From Syntrophus aciditrophicus SB (lineage in GTDB: Bacteria > Desulfobacterota > Syntrophia > Syntrophales > Syntrophaceae): DNA of 64,000 bases. The position numbers were made by a program, and so were the translations under genes. Positions 28,116-37,509 of this stretch are shown here, one piece after another. The notes beneath the pieces are model-generated. The model did no database searches. It was not told the origin of the DNA and was given only the letters and a program-made list of their open reading frames with translations. The stretch spans positions 1,861,001 to 1,925,000 of the forward strand of contig NC_007759.1 of NCBI RefSeq assembly GCF_000013405.1. Direction: 5' to 3'. Numbering within the stretch: the stretch's first letter is position 1; each line of letters begins with the position of its first letter.

Positions 28116-29375
28116 TTAAGCCAGTTTCTTGAGTTCATCCCAGAATCCGGGAAAGGATTTCCGCACACAGTCACGATCCGCTATGTTGATCTCTGGAACG
28201 ACGAGTCCAGCCACGGCAAAGCTCATGGCGATCCGATGATCATTGTAAGTCTCGATATCACCGCCATGGGGATGCCCGCCGTCGATAATCAGGCCGTCCA
28301 GCGTTTCCTGCGCGGCGATTCCAATCCTCGACAATTCCCTGGCCAGGGCAGCCAGGCGGTTGCTCTCCTTGATGCGCAGATGAGCAGCCTCTGTAATGAC
28401 GGTGCGTCCCGACCGGAACGCGGCAAGAACAGCCAGCGACGGCACCATGTCCGGGATGTCTCCCATGGGAAGGATCAGATCGCCGGCGTGCAGCTTTTCG
28501 CACGCCACTTCCACGCCTTTCTCGTTCCAAGATACGGCGCAGCCCAGATTCTGCAGAATTTTCAGGAAACGGGCGTCACCCTGTGAGCTTTCCGCCGTCA
28601 GACCGGGCACCTGGACTCGCCCCAGCCCCAGGGCCGCGGCAAGGAAAAAATAGGAGGCGCTGGAGAAATCTCCTTCAATGTCAAAGGACTGCGCCACATA
28701 TGATTGGCCGGCAGCGACAAAAAACGCTTTTCCATATTGCCTTCCGACAGAGATCCCGAAGTGTTCCATCACCTTAAGGGTCATTTCGATATAAGGCTCG
28801 GAGACGGTCCGGCCGGCGAGCATTATTTTTACGTTGCGTGCCGCATAGGGACTGCTGATAAGCAGGGACGAAATATACTGGCTGCTGTCCAGATCGGCAA
28901 AGAAAGCACGCCCTCCGGGAAGTCCCCGCGTCGTAATGTGGATAGGAGGACATCCCGGATTTTCAGGCGTATCGATGAATACGCCCATGCAGCGCAAAAC
29001 CTGCAGCAGCGGCTCAACCGGCCGTTCTCGAAGACGGGGTGACCCGTCAAGGACAAAGCCTCCTTCCCCAAGACAGACCAGTGTGGTCAGAAACCGCAAC
29101 GCCGTTCCATTATTTCCCAGATAAATCCTCTGATCGGGAACTTGAAGACGACCTCCGGTGCCGGTAATCCGGATTTCACTTCCTTCAACCTGAATGAACG
29201 CTCCCAGAAGTTCCAGGGCTTTCATGAGATACCGGGTATCTTCCGCGATCAGGGCATTCCGCAGCAGGGATTCACCGTTCGCCAGTGCCGCAATGGTCAA
29301 AGCCCGTTGTGTGATGCTTTTCGATCCGGGGACTTGAAGAATTACCCTTCGATTTGATCGATTGTCAGGACTCAT
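28116..29375 (-). CDS. aroA: EPSP synthase (3-phosphoshikimate 1-carboxyvinyltransferase)
   Basis: 419 residues of the normal two-domain EPSP synthase, joining PEP to shikimate-3-phosphate. Visible: VPGSKSITQRALTIAALANGES at the start (substrate Lys and Arg), LGNNGTALRFL (the NAGTA/NGT-A-R site, here GNNGTALRF) and RIKESNRLAALARELSRIG. The ATG at 29375 overlaps the aroE stop by 4 bp with AGGAG 5 bp upstream; the open frame extends upstream but inside aroE. Confidence 0.95.
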   Translation of the reverse strand: MSPDNRSNRRVILQVPGSKSITQRALTIAALANGESLLRNALIAEDTRYLMKALELLGAFIQVEGSEIRITGTGGRLQVPDQRIYLGNNGTALRFLTTLVCLGEGGFVLDGSPRLRERPVEPLLQVLRCMGVFIDTPENPGCPPIHITTRGLPGGRAFFADLDSSQYISSLLISSPYAARNVKIMLAGRTVSEPYIEMTLKVMEHFGISVGRQYGKAFFVAAGQSYVAQSFDIEGDFSSASYFFLAAALGLGRVQVPGLTAESSQGDARFLKILQNLGCAVSWNEKGVEVACEKLHAGDLILPMGDIPDMVPSLAVLAAFRSGRTVITEAAHLRIKESNRLAALARELSRIGIAAQETLDGLIIDGGHPHGGDIETYNDHRIAMSFAVAGLVVPEINIADRDCVRKSFPGFWDELKKLA

Positions 29376-30250
29376 CTCTGCTCCTTTTCCGCTTTCTCCA
29401 GTTGATTCCGCACAACCTGCCGCATCAGATCCACCGGGGGCTCCAGTCCGGTCCACAATCGAAATTGCGCCGCGCCCTGTTCAACAAACATCTCCACTCC
29501 GGACAGGACCGTACAGCCGGCCCGCTCCGCTTCCCGCAGAAGCCGTGTACGCAGGGGGGTGTATATCACATCGGCGACCAAACTGAAACGGCTGAGCACT
29601 GCGGAAGGGACGGGAGAAACCTCCGTATTCGGCGTCATCCCGACAGGAGTCGTGTTGATCAGAACATCGCCCTGCAGGGTATCAATTTCCGTCAAGGGGT
29701 AAGAAGGGCATCCGAAATCATCAGCAAGTTCGCGTCCGCGTTTTTCGGTGCGATTGACCACCACAGCCCCTCCTCCTTCTCCAAGGATTCCGTACAGGGC
29801 CGCCCGCGCCGTCCCGCCCGCGCCCAGAACGACAAAACGCCGACCCCGGATCGATGTCACGCTTCGCAAAGCCCGGATCAGTCCCTCCCAGTCCGTATTG
29901 GCACCCACAAATCCATCGCCCCGTCGGATCAGTGTGTTCACGGCGCCGATGGAACGTGCCTGCTCATCAATATCATCAAGAAATGACATGATGTCTCTTT
30001 TGTAGGGAATCGTCACGCTGGCCCCCCGGAATCCCTTCCGTTTCAGATCAACCATGGCCTGACTCAGATCGGAAACGTCCCAGGCTTCATATCGACCTTC
30101 CAGATGAAGATGTTTCAAAGCGGTGGAATGCATGAGGGGGGAAAGACTGTGCCCGACCGGATGGCCAAGCAGTGCGAGGAGAATCGGAGTTCGGAATGAA
30201 TCCGGGAGAGTTGTCCCTAAGGGGCTAAAGTCATCAGGGGAGTTGTTCAT
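29372..30250 (-). CDS. aroE: Shikimate dehydrogenase
   Basis: 292 residues; reduces 3-dehydroshikimate to shikimate with NADPH. Substrate motif GHPVGHSLSPLMHSTAL, catalytic Lys in SVTIPYKRDI, and NADP-binding GAGGTARAALYGIL followed by VVNRTEKRG (Arg for the 2'-phosphate). The ATG at 30250 has GGGAGG upstream and lies 17 bp inside the end of the preceding aroD fusion gene, so translation is coupled. Confidence 0.95.
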   Translation of the reverse strand: MNNSPDDFSPLGTTLPDSFRTPILLALLGHPVGHSLSPLMHSTALKHLHLEGRYEAWDVSDLSQAMVDLKRKGFRGASVTIPYKRDIMSFLDDIDEQARSIGAVNTLIRRGDGFVGANTDWEGLIRALRSVTSIRGRRFVVLGAGGTARAALYGILGEGGGAVVVNRTEKRGRELADDFGCPSYPLTEIDTLQGDVLINTTPVGMTPNTEVSPVPSAVLSRFSLVADVIYTPLRTRLLREAERAGCTVLSGVEMFVEQGAAQFRLWTGLEPPVDLMRQVVRNQLEKAEKEQR

Positions 30251-31352
30251 CGACAGCCTCCCCGTTTCCCGTCTGAACTCGGTGCGCCTTCCGGAAACCT
30301 TCCTTGCTTTTAAGTTCCTCTGAGGTGTTGCCACCCAGAATTTCAAGTATCCTGAGCAGTTCCGCCGCGGTCAGTTGACCTGGAGCCGTAGCTGATTCCT
30401 GTCCCAGCGAAGCGAATGTAAAATGCGCCCCCAGGAGAGGCGACATGACCCGGCTTATCTTTCCCAGTTCTCCCATGGAGAAGGCGACAATTTCCTGTCC
30501 TTTCCCCAGAGACCATGGAATGAGCCGCAATACGCGAAGGTTATCGGCCATCGTACGGGCAAAGGTGACAATCTTGATGACACGCGCCCCGGCTTCCCGG
30601 CAGCCCCTCCAGAGATCCTCCAGGGCGGCATCGGAGGGCGTTTCATGAAAATTGTGGCAGGAAATAATAAGCTGCGTTCGCCCGAGATGTTCCGCGATAA
30701 GCTCATTTAACGAATCCCGCAGGACTGGAGACGTGGACAATTCAATATCCACGTAATCGACACCCAGCAGAATTGCCTCCTTCAACACGGCAATCCGCGC
30801 TTCCTCAGCTATTTCTTCCCCGGGCGTCTGAAGGCTTCCGCTTTCTTCCCTTCTGCGGTGGGTTGCCACGATCTTGACGGGAAAGGGGTTTCTTCGAATC
30901 TCCCCGACCAGTTCCTTCAGGCTGCCTTCTTCGATCAGATCCAGCCTCAGTTCCAGCAGGTCCGCAAGAGGCGCAGCCGCGTGAATCTGTCGAATCGCCT
31001 CATCCCGCTCTGATCCCACGACAGGAATGCAGATCCTTACCCTGCCCAGCCCTTCCCGTTTCTGCCAGGGAAGAAGCGAAGTCATCAGCGTATTCTGCAG
31101 GTAGCGGGATGCGGCCACCACGTGGCCAAAAATTGCGGAGAGCACGGAAACCGGCATTGGACCGTTATTATAGTGCGCGAGTCGGCTGTAAACCTGTTCC
31201 TCCTGCACCGGATCATAGATTTCCATCCCCAGGTCGGCTTTTGTCCTTCCGATTTCCAGGGCCAGAACAGCCCTTTCATTGAGAAGTTGAACAATCCTGT
31301 TGTCCATGTTCTGAATGGATTTCCGAAGATCATCCAGAGATCGGCCGGTCAT
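30234..31352 (-). CDS. aroD: Chorismate mutase (AroQ) fused to type I 3-dehydroquinate dehydratase (AroD)
   Basis: 372 residues, two enzymes in one chain. Residues 1-90 are an AroQ chorismate mutase: R10, R27, K38, D47, E51 and Q86 line up with the E. coli active site. Residues 104-335 are a type I dehydroquinase with His233 (SCHNFHE), Schiff-base Lys260 (ARVIKIVTF) and the ELRLD and VDIEL barrel strands. The two reactions are not consecutive: dehydroquinase is step 3 and mutase acts on the end product chorismate. The hydrophilic tail after about 340 overlaps aroE. It overlaps aroB by 4 bp. Confidence in both domains is high; co-regulation or channelling is only a guess. Confidence 0.92.
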   Translation of the reverse strand: MTGRSLDDLRKSIQNMDNRIVQLLNERAVLALEIGRTKADLGMEIYDPVQEEQVYSRLAHYNNGPMPVSVLSAIFGHVVAASRYLQNTLMTSLLPWQKREGLGRVRICIPVVGSERDEAIRQIHAAAPLADLLELRLDLIEEGSLKELVGEIRRNPFPVKIVATHRRREESGSLQTPGEEIAEEARIAVLKEAILLGVDYVDIELSTSPVLRDSLNELIAEHLGRTQLIISCHNFHETPSDAALEDLWRGCREAGARVIKIVTFARTMADNLRVLRLIPWSLGKGQEIVAFSMGELGKISRVMSPLLGAHFTFASLGQESATAPGQLTAAELLRILEILGGNTSEELKSKEGFRKAHRVQTGNGEAVDEQLP

Positions 31353-32443
31353 GCTTTCATTTCCTCCAGAACTTTTTCCAGATGAGATTTTTCGACGCCC
31401 TTAGTGATAAAGGGTATGCCGATTTTTTTCAACAGCACGAAGGGCAGTTCGCTCCCTTCCTTCTTTTTGTCCATCTGGAGACGCTCCAGCACATTTGATT
31501 GCGGAAAACTTTCCGGAATGCGAACAGGAAGGCCGAGGTCGCGAATCATGTTTTCGATTCGATCTCTTTCCTCCAAAGACAGATAACCGGACTGGACTGA
31601 AATGCCTGAAGCAGCGATCATGCCCAGGGCGACAGCCTTTCCGTGAGCAAGGGTAAAATTCGAGGAGGCCTCCAGGGCATGGCCGATGGTATGACCATAA
31701 TTGAGGATGCGGCGAAATCCCGATTCCTGCTCATCGATTTCCACGACCCCTTTTTTAATCCGACAGGACTGTTCAATGACCTTTTTCAGTACCTCCAGGT
31801 TTCTTTCTCGTATAGCCGGAACTTCCCTTTCGAGCAGCTCAAAGAATCCCGGTTCGTCGATCACCCCGTATTTTACGATTTCCGCCACACCGTTGAGATA
31901 TTCATCATCGGAAAGAGTTTCCAGGAATTTCAGGTCGGTAAAAATCCGCTTCGGCTGATAGAAGGTTCCCAGGAGGTTCTTCCCCTGCGGCAGATTGACA
32001 GCCGTTTTTCCGCCGATGCTGCTGTCCACCTGTGCCATCAGCGTCGTGGGTATCTGAATAAAAGGAACGGAACGCATGTAAATTGAGGCGACAAACCCTG
32101 TCAGATCGCCCACCACTCCGCCGCCAAGGGCAAGCAGCAGAGAATGACGATCGACTCCCCGCTCCAGAAGCCGGGAGGTAAGGGCAAGGACGGTATCCAT
32201 GGTTTTCGAGCCTTCGCCGGCGGGAAATTCGAGGAGTTCAGCCGGCAGTCCCAATTCCCTGAGCTTTTCGAGAAACGTCTTACCATACAGTCCGGATACA
32301 TTGGAATCGGTAACGATGACGTAACGGTTTGCCGGATGCTCTTTCGCGATCAAAAGACCGATGCGATCCTGGAAATCATAACCGATACAAATTTCATGAG
32401 TCTCGGAGAGGCGTTTGTCCAGATGAACCTTGATCCTCTTCAT
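31349..32443 (-). CDS. aroB: 3-dehydroquinate synthase
   Basis: 364 residues, normal AroB. It cyclises DAHP to 3-dehydroquinate using NAD+ and a divalent metal. Motifs: [25 protein letters not shown] (nucleotide binding), [18 protein letters not shown], and metal ligands in [12 protein letters not shown]. It overlaps both neighbours by 4 bp (ATGA), so aroF, aroB and the aroD fusion form one translationally coupled unit. Confidence 0.96.
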   Translation of the reverse strand: MKRIKVHLDKRLSETHEICIGYDFQDRIGLLIAKEHPANRYVIVTDSNVSGLYGKTFLEKLRELGLPAELLEFPAGEGSKTMDTVLALTSRLLERGVDRHSLLLALGGGVVGDLTGFVASIYMRSVPFIQIPTTLMAQVDSSIGGKTAVNLPQGKNLLGTFYQPKRIFTDLKFLETLSDDEYLNGVAEIVKYGVIDEPGFFELLEREVPAIRERNLEVLKKVIEQSCRIKKGVVEIDEQESGFRRILNYGHTIGHALEASSNFTLAHGKAVALGMIAASGISVQSGYLSLEERDRIENMIRDLGLPVRIPESFPQSNVLERLQMDKKKEGSELPFVLLKKIGIPFITKGVEKSHLEKVLEEMKA

Positions 32444-33468
32444 GCCGGCACCTTCGTCGTCATATTCAGTACATATTCCATTGTTTTAAGCTCTTCCATC
32501 AGCTCATAGAACTTCTCCGGTGTGAGAGACTGCGCACCGTCACAGAACGCCTTTTCCGGCTGAGGATGCATCTCCACAATCACTCCGTCCGCGCCGACGG
32601 CAAGCGCCGCCCGACTCAGTGGGATGACATATTTCCAGTGCCCCGTCGCATGACTGGGATCGATGATGACCGGCAGATGGGTCAGTTCCTTCAGCACGGG
32701 CACGGCGCTGATGTCCAGGGTATTGCGCGTTGCCGTCTCAAAAGTCCGTATCCCCCGCTCACAGAGGATCACCTGGTCATTGCCTGCGGACAGGATATAC
32801 TCCGCGGACATCAACAGTTCCTCTATAGTGGTCATCATCCCTCTTTTCAGGAGAACGGGCTTGCGTGATCTGCCGATTTTTTTCAAAAGAGCAAAGTTCT
32901 GGACATTCCGGGCTCCCACCTGAAGGATGTCGGTATAGGCCTCAACCAGGTCCAGGTCCTCGGGATTCACGATCTCCGTCACCACGGGCAGCCCTGTTTT
33001 TTCACGGGCTTTCGCGAGCAGTTTCAAGCCATCCTCTTCCATCCCCTGAAAACTGTATGGCGATGTCCGGGGTTTAAAGGCACCCCCGCGCAGAATCCGG
33101 CCTCCGCCCTTCCGGACGATGTAGGCGCTTTCCAGCAACTGTTCCTCGCTTTCTACGGAACAGGGCCCGGCCATGACAACGAATTCTCCCGAGCCGATCC
33201 GGACATCACCCACATGGACGACAGTATCCTCCTCTTTTGCCTCTCGACTTGTCAGCTTGTACGGTTTACGGATCGGGACAACCTTTTCCACGCCGGAAAG
33301 CGCGGCCAGATATTTCAGTTCCTCTCCACCGCGCTCACCCCCTACAGCCTTGACTACCGTCTGTTCCGTGCCGTTGGAACGATGAGCCCTGTATCCAATG
33401 GACTCCACCCAGCGGACGACATGATCGATCTGAGTTTCCGTTGCGTTTCTTTTCATGACGATAATCAT
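32440..33468 (-). CDS. aroF: DAHP synthase, type I-beta with N-terminal regulatory domain
   Basis: 342 residues; condenses PEP and erythrose-4-phosphate, the first committed step. An N-terminal ferredoxin-like/ACT-like domain (about 1-75, [18 protein letters not shown]) precedes the barrel. It has the layout of the Thermotoga-type AroA-I-beta enzymes, where this domain mediates Tyr/Phe feedback. Barrel motifs: [35 protein letters not shown] and [13 protein letters not shown]. The ATG at 33468 has AAGGAG 9 bp upstream; the frame stays open into the upstream hairpin, which is not coding. First gene of the aro half, behind an attenuator-type leader. Confidence 0.95.
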   Translation of the reverse strand: MIIVMKRNATETQIDHVVRWVESIGYRAHRSNGTEQTVVKAVGGERGGEELKYLAALSGVEKVVPIRKPYKLTSREAKEEDTVVHVGDVRIGSGEFVVMAGPCSVESEEQLLESAYIVRKGGGRILRGGAFKPRTSPYSFQGMEEDGLKLLAKAREKTGLPVVTEIVNPEDLDLVEAYTDILQVGARNVQNFALLKKIGRSRKPVLLKRGMMTTIEELLMSAEYILSAGNDQVILCERGIRTFETATRNTLDISAVPVLKELTHLPVIIDPSHATGHWKYVIPLSRAALAVGADGVIVEMHPQPEKAFCDGAQSLTPEKFYELMEELKTMEYVLNMTTKVPA

Positions 33469-33521
33469 GAGATCGTTCTCCTTTTCTTGCCTTTTCCGAT
33501 TTCGAACGGAAAAAGCATCAA

Positions 33522-33558
33522 CAAAAATGGCCACGGTGCTGTCTGCCGCCGTGGCCAT
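33522..33558 (-). terminator. Second aro leader terminator
   Basis: Perfect 10-bp stem: ATGGCCACGG (plus-strand 33527-33536) and CCGTGGCCAT (33549-33558), 12-nt loop. On the minus strand it is followed by TTTTTG. It lies between the first leader terminator and the aroF ribosome binding site, so transcripts passing the first hairpin meet a second one. Confidence 0.8.
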
Positions 33559-33563
33559 AAACC

Positions 33564-33601
33564 GAAAAAGCCATGGGCAGCGTCTGATCTGCCCATGGCT
33601 T
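33564..33601 (-). terminator. First aro leader terminator (attenuator)
   Basis: Perfect 13-bp stem: minus-strand 5' arm AAGCCATGGGCAG (33601-33589) and 3' arm CTGCCCATGGCTT (33580-33568), 8-nt loop, followed by TTTTT. It begins about 20 nt after the stop codon of the aromatic leader peptide, the usual position of an attenuator. Confidence 0.88.
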
Positions 33602-33645
33602 GGTGTTTTAATCTATTAGTTCAACCCACCCGAAGCAATGGACAG
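33589..33645 (-). promoter_or_regulatory. Predicted antiterminator of the aro attenuator
   Basis: The leader-peptide codons at 33645-33633 read CTGTCCATTGCTT, the same as the terminator 3' arm except for two bases. They can pair with the terminator's 5' arm (33601-33589) in 11 Watson-Crick pairs, one G-U and one mismatch, with a 31-nt loop. This structure and the terminator exclude each other. The segment starts 8 nt after the last control Phe codon. A ribosome stalled in the aromatic run would leave most of it free, while one at the stop codon would cover it. Confidence 0.7.
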
Positions 33646-33713
33646 ATCTTCAGAAAAAAATACCAATAATAGCTAAAATACTTGGAATTGTTTCTTTCGA
33701 CTGCTCTGTCCAT
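33621..33713 (-). CDS. Aromatic leader peptide controlling the aro operon
   Basis: 30-codon leader peptide with the control run YFSYYWYFF at codons 12-20: four Tyr, three Phe, one Trp and a Ser. It is preceded by an AGGA ribosome binding site 8 bp from the ATG, and a promoter lies about 90 bp upstream. It is followed after 20 nt by an intrinsic terminator. Density of aromatic codons this high is what ribosome-mediated attenuators use. Its position directly before DAHP synthase implies that shortage of any aromatic amino acid opens the shikimate genes. No homologue was searched for. Confidence 0.85.
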   Translation of the reverse strand: MDRAVERNNSKYFSYYWYFFLKICPLLRVG

Positions 33714-33803
33714 CACGTTTTCCTGTCTCCGCTCCCCCTCTTTTAAGGGGAATCTTGCAGCGTCCCCGCCCGTATCCTCTTCATACAATTTCGAATGGTG
33801 GGA

Positions 33804-33832
33804 ATCAAATCATAAAGCTGCTGCCTTGTCAA
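33804..33832 (-). promoter_or_regulatory. Promoter of the aro half of the cluster
   Basis: On the minus strand, TTGACA (33832-33827), a 17-bp spacer and TTTGAT (33809-33804), just past the trpA stop. Predicted start near 33797, about 84 nt before the leader-peptide ATG. It gives the shikimate genes their own transcript apart from trp. Confidence 0.6.
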
Positions 33833-33843
33833 GAGGAATATGA

Positions 33844-34641
33844 TTATTCCTGCATCGCTTTTTTGATCTCCCGGGCAAAGGACGAGACCCTCGCTGCCAG
33901 TTCGGGACTGTCCGCATTTTCCGCTATCAGCCTCACAAAAGCACTGCCGATGACGATTCCGTCCGCCAGAGAAGCCAATTCCCGAGCCTGCTCCGGCGTA
34001 GAAATGCCAAATCCGACGACAAGCGGAAGATCCGAATGCGTCCGAATTCTTCTGATCTCCCGCTCGACGTTGTCCCTTGATGGTGTGGCCGTTCCAGTCA
34101 CCCCTGTAATGGAGATGTAATAAATGAATCCCTGTGCCCTGCGGGCGATCCGACACATCCTTTCCTCCGATGTCGTCGGGGCGATCAGGGTAATAAAGTC
34201 CAATCCTTTTGAGTCCGTTTTCCCGCGAAGTTCTTCCGCTTCTTCAAGAGGAAGATCGACCACAAGCAGACCATCGACGCCGGCGGCCTTAGCGCGCTCC
34301 GCAAAACGCTCCGTGCCGTACGCGTAGATGGGATTGTAATAGCCGAAAAGAACCACCGGGAGATCGATGATCTTTCGCAGGTCTTGAATCATGTCGAGAA
34401 TCCGGCTCAACGTGGTCCCTGTTTTCAGGGCCCTCTGGGCCGCGGCCTGAATGACAGGGCCGTCCGCGGTGGGATCGGAAAAGGGAACACCGATTTCCAG
34501 GATGTCCACTCCTCCTTCCTTCAGGCCGACGAGGATTTCCCGGGTTTTATCCAGATCGGGGTCACCAGCCGTCACATAGGCCACCAGGGCCTTTTCCCCT
34601 CTTTCTTTCAGACGCTGGAATGTCTGCGCTATCCTGTTCAT
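33844..34641 (-). CDS. trpA: Tryptophan synthase alpha subunit
   Basis: 265 residues; cleaves indole-3-glycerol phosphate to indole. Catalytic Glu in [16 protein letters not shown] and Asp in [11 protein letters not shown]; phosphate site [10 protein letters not shown]. It begins 4 bp after trpB and is the last gene of the trp half; the aro promoter lies right after its stop. Confidence 0.96.
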
Positions 34642-34645
34642 GGGT

Positions 34646-35839
34646 TCATTGTACCTCCATCTGTCTGGCGATCACTTCCGCATCCTTGTCTCCCCTTCCG
34701 GAAAGATTGACCACGACAAGCTGCTCCCGTTTCAGCGTCGGAACCAGCTTCATGGCATAAGCCAGGGCATGAGCGCTCTCCATGGCGGGAATGATCCCTT
34801 CATACCGGGAAAGCGTCTTGAAGGCCTCGACTGCCTCCTCATCCGTTACCGCGACATAGGAAGCCCGGCCGATATGGGAAAAATAACTGTGCTCCGGACC
34901 GACACCGGGATAATCCAGTCCTGCGGCGATGGAATAAGCATCCCGGATCTGGCCATGCTCATCCTGAAGCAGAAAGGTGCGATTGCCATGGAGCACTCCC
35001 ACGCGTCCGGCGCTGATGCTGGCGGAGTGGAGCGGAGAATCCAGCCCTTTGCCGGCCGCCTCGACGCCGAACATCGCCACATTTTCTTCCCCGCGGAAGG
35101 GATAGAAGAGCCCCATGGCATTGCTTCCACCGCCGACACAGGCGATCAGGATATCCGGATATCTCCCTTCCTTCCTGAGGATCTGTCGTTTGACCTCCCG
35201 ACCGATCACGCTCTGAAAATCCCTGACCATCATGGGATAGGGATGGGGCCCGGCTGTAGTTCCAATGACATAAAAGGTATCCTGAACGGCGGAAACCCAG
35301 TATCTCATCGCCTCATTCATGGCATCCTTGAGTGTGGCCGTCCCGGAAGAGACAGGAATCACCTCCGAGCCGAGGATCTTCATGCGGAAGACATTTGGAG
35401 CCTGCCTCCGGATGTCTTCTTCCCCCATGAAAATGCGGCATTCCATGCCGAACAGCGCAGCCACCGTAGCCGTTGCCACGCCGTGCTGACCCGCCCCCGT
35501 TTCCGCGATGACCTTCTTTTTTCCCAGCCGTCTGGCCATCAGCGCCTGCCCCAGGGTGTTGTTGATCTTGTGTGAACCGGTGTGATTCAGATCTTCCCGC
35601 TTCAGATAGATTTTCGCTCCGCCCAAAGCTTCCGTCAGCCTCTGAGCAAAATAAAGCGGCGTAGCCCTTCCTGAATAATCCTGAAGATAGCGGGAATATT
35701 CTTCCCGGAAAACCTTGTCCCGCCGAGCCTGACGATAGGCTTTTTCCAGTTCAATCAGAGCAGGCATCAGCGTCTCAGCGGCATAGCGTCCGCCGAAAAT
35801 TCCGAAGTGCCCGCGTTTATCCGGTAATAACCCTTTCAT
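34646..35839 (-). CDS. trpB: Tryptophan synthase beta subunit
   Basis: 397 residues, TrpB1 type; PLP enzyme joining indole and serine. PLP-lysine in [14 protein letters not shown], the [12 protein letters not shown] loop and the phosphate-binding [15 protein letters not shown] are intact. A 154-bp gap separates it from trpF upstream, holding only a small AT-rich palindrome (TTTCCTTTTTAAAAGGAAAA). Confidence 0.96.
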
Positions 35840-35993
35840 TTTCTTTCACCTTATCTCTGTCATGGTTCCGGTTTCCTTTTTAAAAGGAAAATGCTTCCCC
35901 GGACTCGATCTCAGTTTCTTGATGTTTCTCTTTTGTACGCCCGCTTCCCTGTTGTCATGGCACCCTGATATCGTCTTTCAATAGGAATTGGAA

Positions 35994-36686
35994 TCAGATT
36001 TTCTCATCCGTCCGCTCAAAAATGCGGAATCTCTCCGGTTCCTTCCTTTCTTCTTCCGTTTCCCTTATCCCCTGATACCGCCGGACGGCGGCAAGAACGG
36101 CACGGATTTTTTCCGGATCCTTGATGCCGGGAGCGGACTCCACCCCGCTGTTGATGTCCACGGCATGAGGCAAAACGTTCTCAATGGCAGTCATGACGTT
36201 TTCGGGATTCAAACCGCCGGCCAGGATCAGAGGAAAGCGTTCCCGGATCCGTCTTCCCAGCTCCCAGTTTGAAATTCCTCCCGTCCCCCCATAGAGAGCC
36301 CCTTCCCGACGGTCCAGCAGGAACGCCCGGCAGGAGTACCGGTCCAGAACCGCCAGGTCTGCTCCGTTCCGGGGGGATACGGCCCGGATCAGCATAGGGG
36401 CGGGAAACCGCCTGCAATAATCGGGGTTCTCATCACCGTGAAGCTGCACCAGATCCAGTCCGCAAATATGATAAATTTCCTTCACCTTTTCAACAGCTTC
36501 GTTGACAAAAACTCCAACGCGGATCACTTCCGGAGGCAGCCGACGGATCAGTTCCCTCGCCTTTTCGGGTGGAAGATAACGGGGACTGCGGGGATAAAAA
36601 ATAAATCCCAGGGCGTTCGCACCGTTTTCCGCGGCGACGAGCGCATCAGACAGTCGGGTCATGCCGCAGAATTTGATCTCCGTCAT
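35994..36686 (-). CDS. trpF: Phosphoribosylanthranilate isomerase
   Basis: 230 residues; Amadori rearrangement of PRA to CdRP. KFCGMTR (catalytic Cys) at the start, LVQLHGDE, ILAGGLNPENV and the DINSGVESAPGIKD phosphate site (catalytic Asp). The C-terminal 25 residues are charged and beyond the normal end. Overlaps trpC by 4 bp; the two activities are separate proteins here, not fused as in E. coli. Confidence 0.94.
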   Translation of the reverse strand: MTEIKFCGMTRLSDALVAAENGANALGFIFYPRSPRYLPPEKARELIRRLPPEVIRVGVFVNEAVEKVKEIYHICGLDLVQLHGDENPDYCRRFPAPMLIRAVSPRNGADLAVLDRYSCRAFLLDRREGALYGGTGGISNWELGRRIRERFPLILAGGLNPENVMTAIENVLPHAVDINSGVESAPGIKDPEKIRAVLAAVRRYQGIRETEEERKEPERFRIFERTDEKI

Positions 36687-37477
36687 GACACCGCATCTTC
36701 CTTTCCCAGCAACTGCCGCAATTTTAGCCCGATATCCGGGGCAGTCATCAGGGTTTCTCCGATCAGGAAGGCGGTGATGCCCGCGGACATCATCCGCTGG
36801 ACATCTTCCCGGGAACGGATTCCACTTTCCGTGACGACAAACCGGTCCCCCGGAATGGAGGAAACAAGCTCCAGAGTGGTGTTCAGATCGGTTATGAAAT
36901 TTTTCAGATTCCGATTGTTGATGCCGATAATTCCGGCGTTCGCCCTCACAGCGCGCTCCAGTTCCTCATGGTCATGAACTTCAACAAGTGCCGCAAGCCC
37001 CAGGGTACCGGCCAGATCGAGATACTCCCGCAACTGTCTGTCCTCCAGCATCCCGACAATCAGGAGAATGGCGTCTGCCCCGAGCATTCTTGATTCATAG
37101 ACCTGCCAGGAATCGATGATGAAATCCTTGCGGAGGACAGGCAGACCGACGGTGCGGCGGATGACATTCAGATAGAATTTTTCTCCCCCGAAGAATGGCC
37201 TGTCGGTCAGCACCGAGATGGCCGCCGCTCCGTTTCTTTCGTAGATCTCCGCAACCACAGCGGGGTCGAGACCCGCCCGCAGCAGCCCCTTCGACGGAGA
37301 ACGGAATTTCACCTCTGCAATTACGGCACACTCCCGGCCTGTCAGTGCACCTTTGAAGTCCCTGCATGGAGGCCGATCCTGAGCCATTTTTTTCAGTTCG
37401 TCGAGAGGAAGTGATTTTTTGAGCTGGTCAATATCCGCCCTTTTCACCTCAAATATCTGTTCAAAAATCGATATCAT
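36683..37477 (-). CDS. trpC: Indole-3-glycerol phosphate synthase
   Basis: 264 residues; closes the indole ring from CdRP. VIAEVKFRSPSKG (catalytic Lys), LPVLRKDFIID (second Lys), LVEVHDHEELERA and GINNRNLKNF are present. The ATG at 37477 has GGGAG upstream and suits the family start; the frame is open 12 codons further back. Confidence 0.95.
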   Translation of the reverse strand: MISIFEQIFEVKRADIDQLKKSLPLDELKKMAQDRPPCRDFKGALTGRECAVIAEVKFRSPSKGLLRAGLDPAVVAEIYERNGAAAISVLTDRPFFGGEKFYLNVIRRTVGLPVLRKDFIIDSWQVYESRMLGADAILLIVGMLEDRQLREYLDLAGTLGLAALVEVHDHEELERAVRANAGIIGINNRNLKNFITDLNTTLELVSSIPGDRFVVTESGIRSREDVQRMMSAGITAFLIGETLMTAPDIGLKLRQLLGKEDAVS

Positions 37478-37509
37478 CCTGTTCTCCCGTTTTTTTGACT
37501 CGGCGAGAT

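Noticed and set aside
33469-33558. In-frame extension of aroF starting at 33558
   Set aside because: The extra 30 codons lie in a terminator hairpin and its flanks. The ATG at 33468 has a good ribosome binding site and matches the family start.
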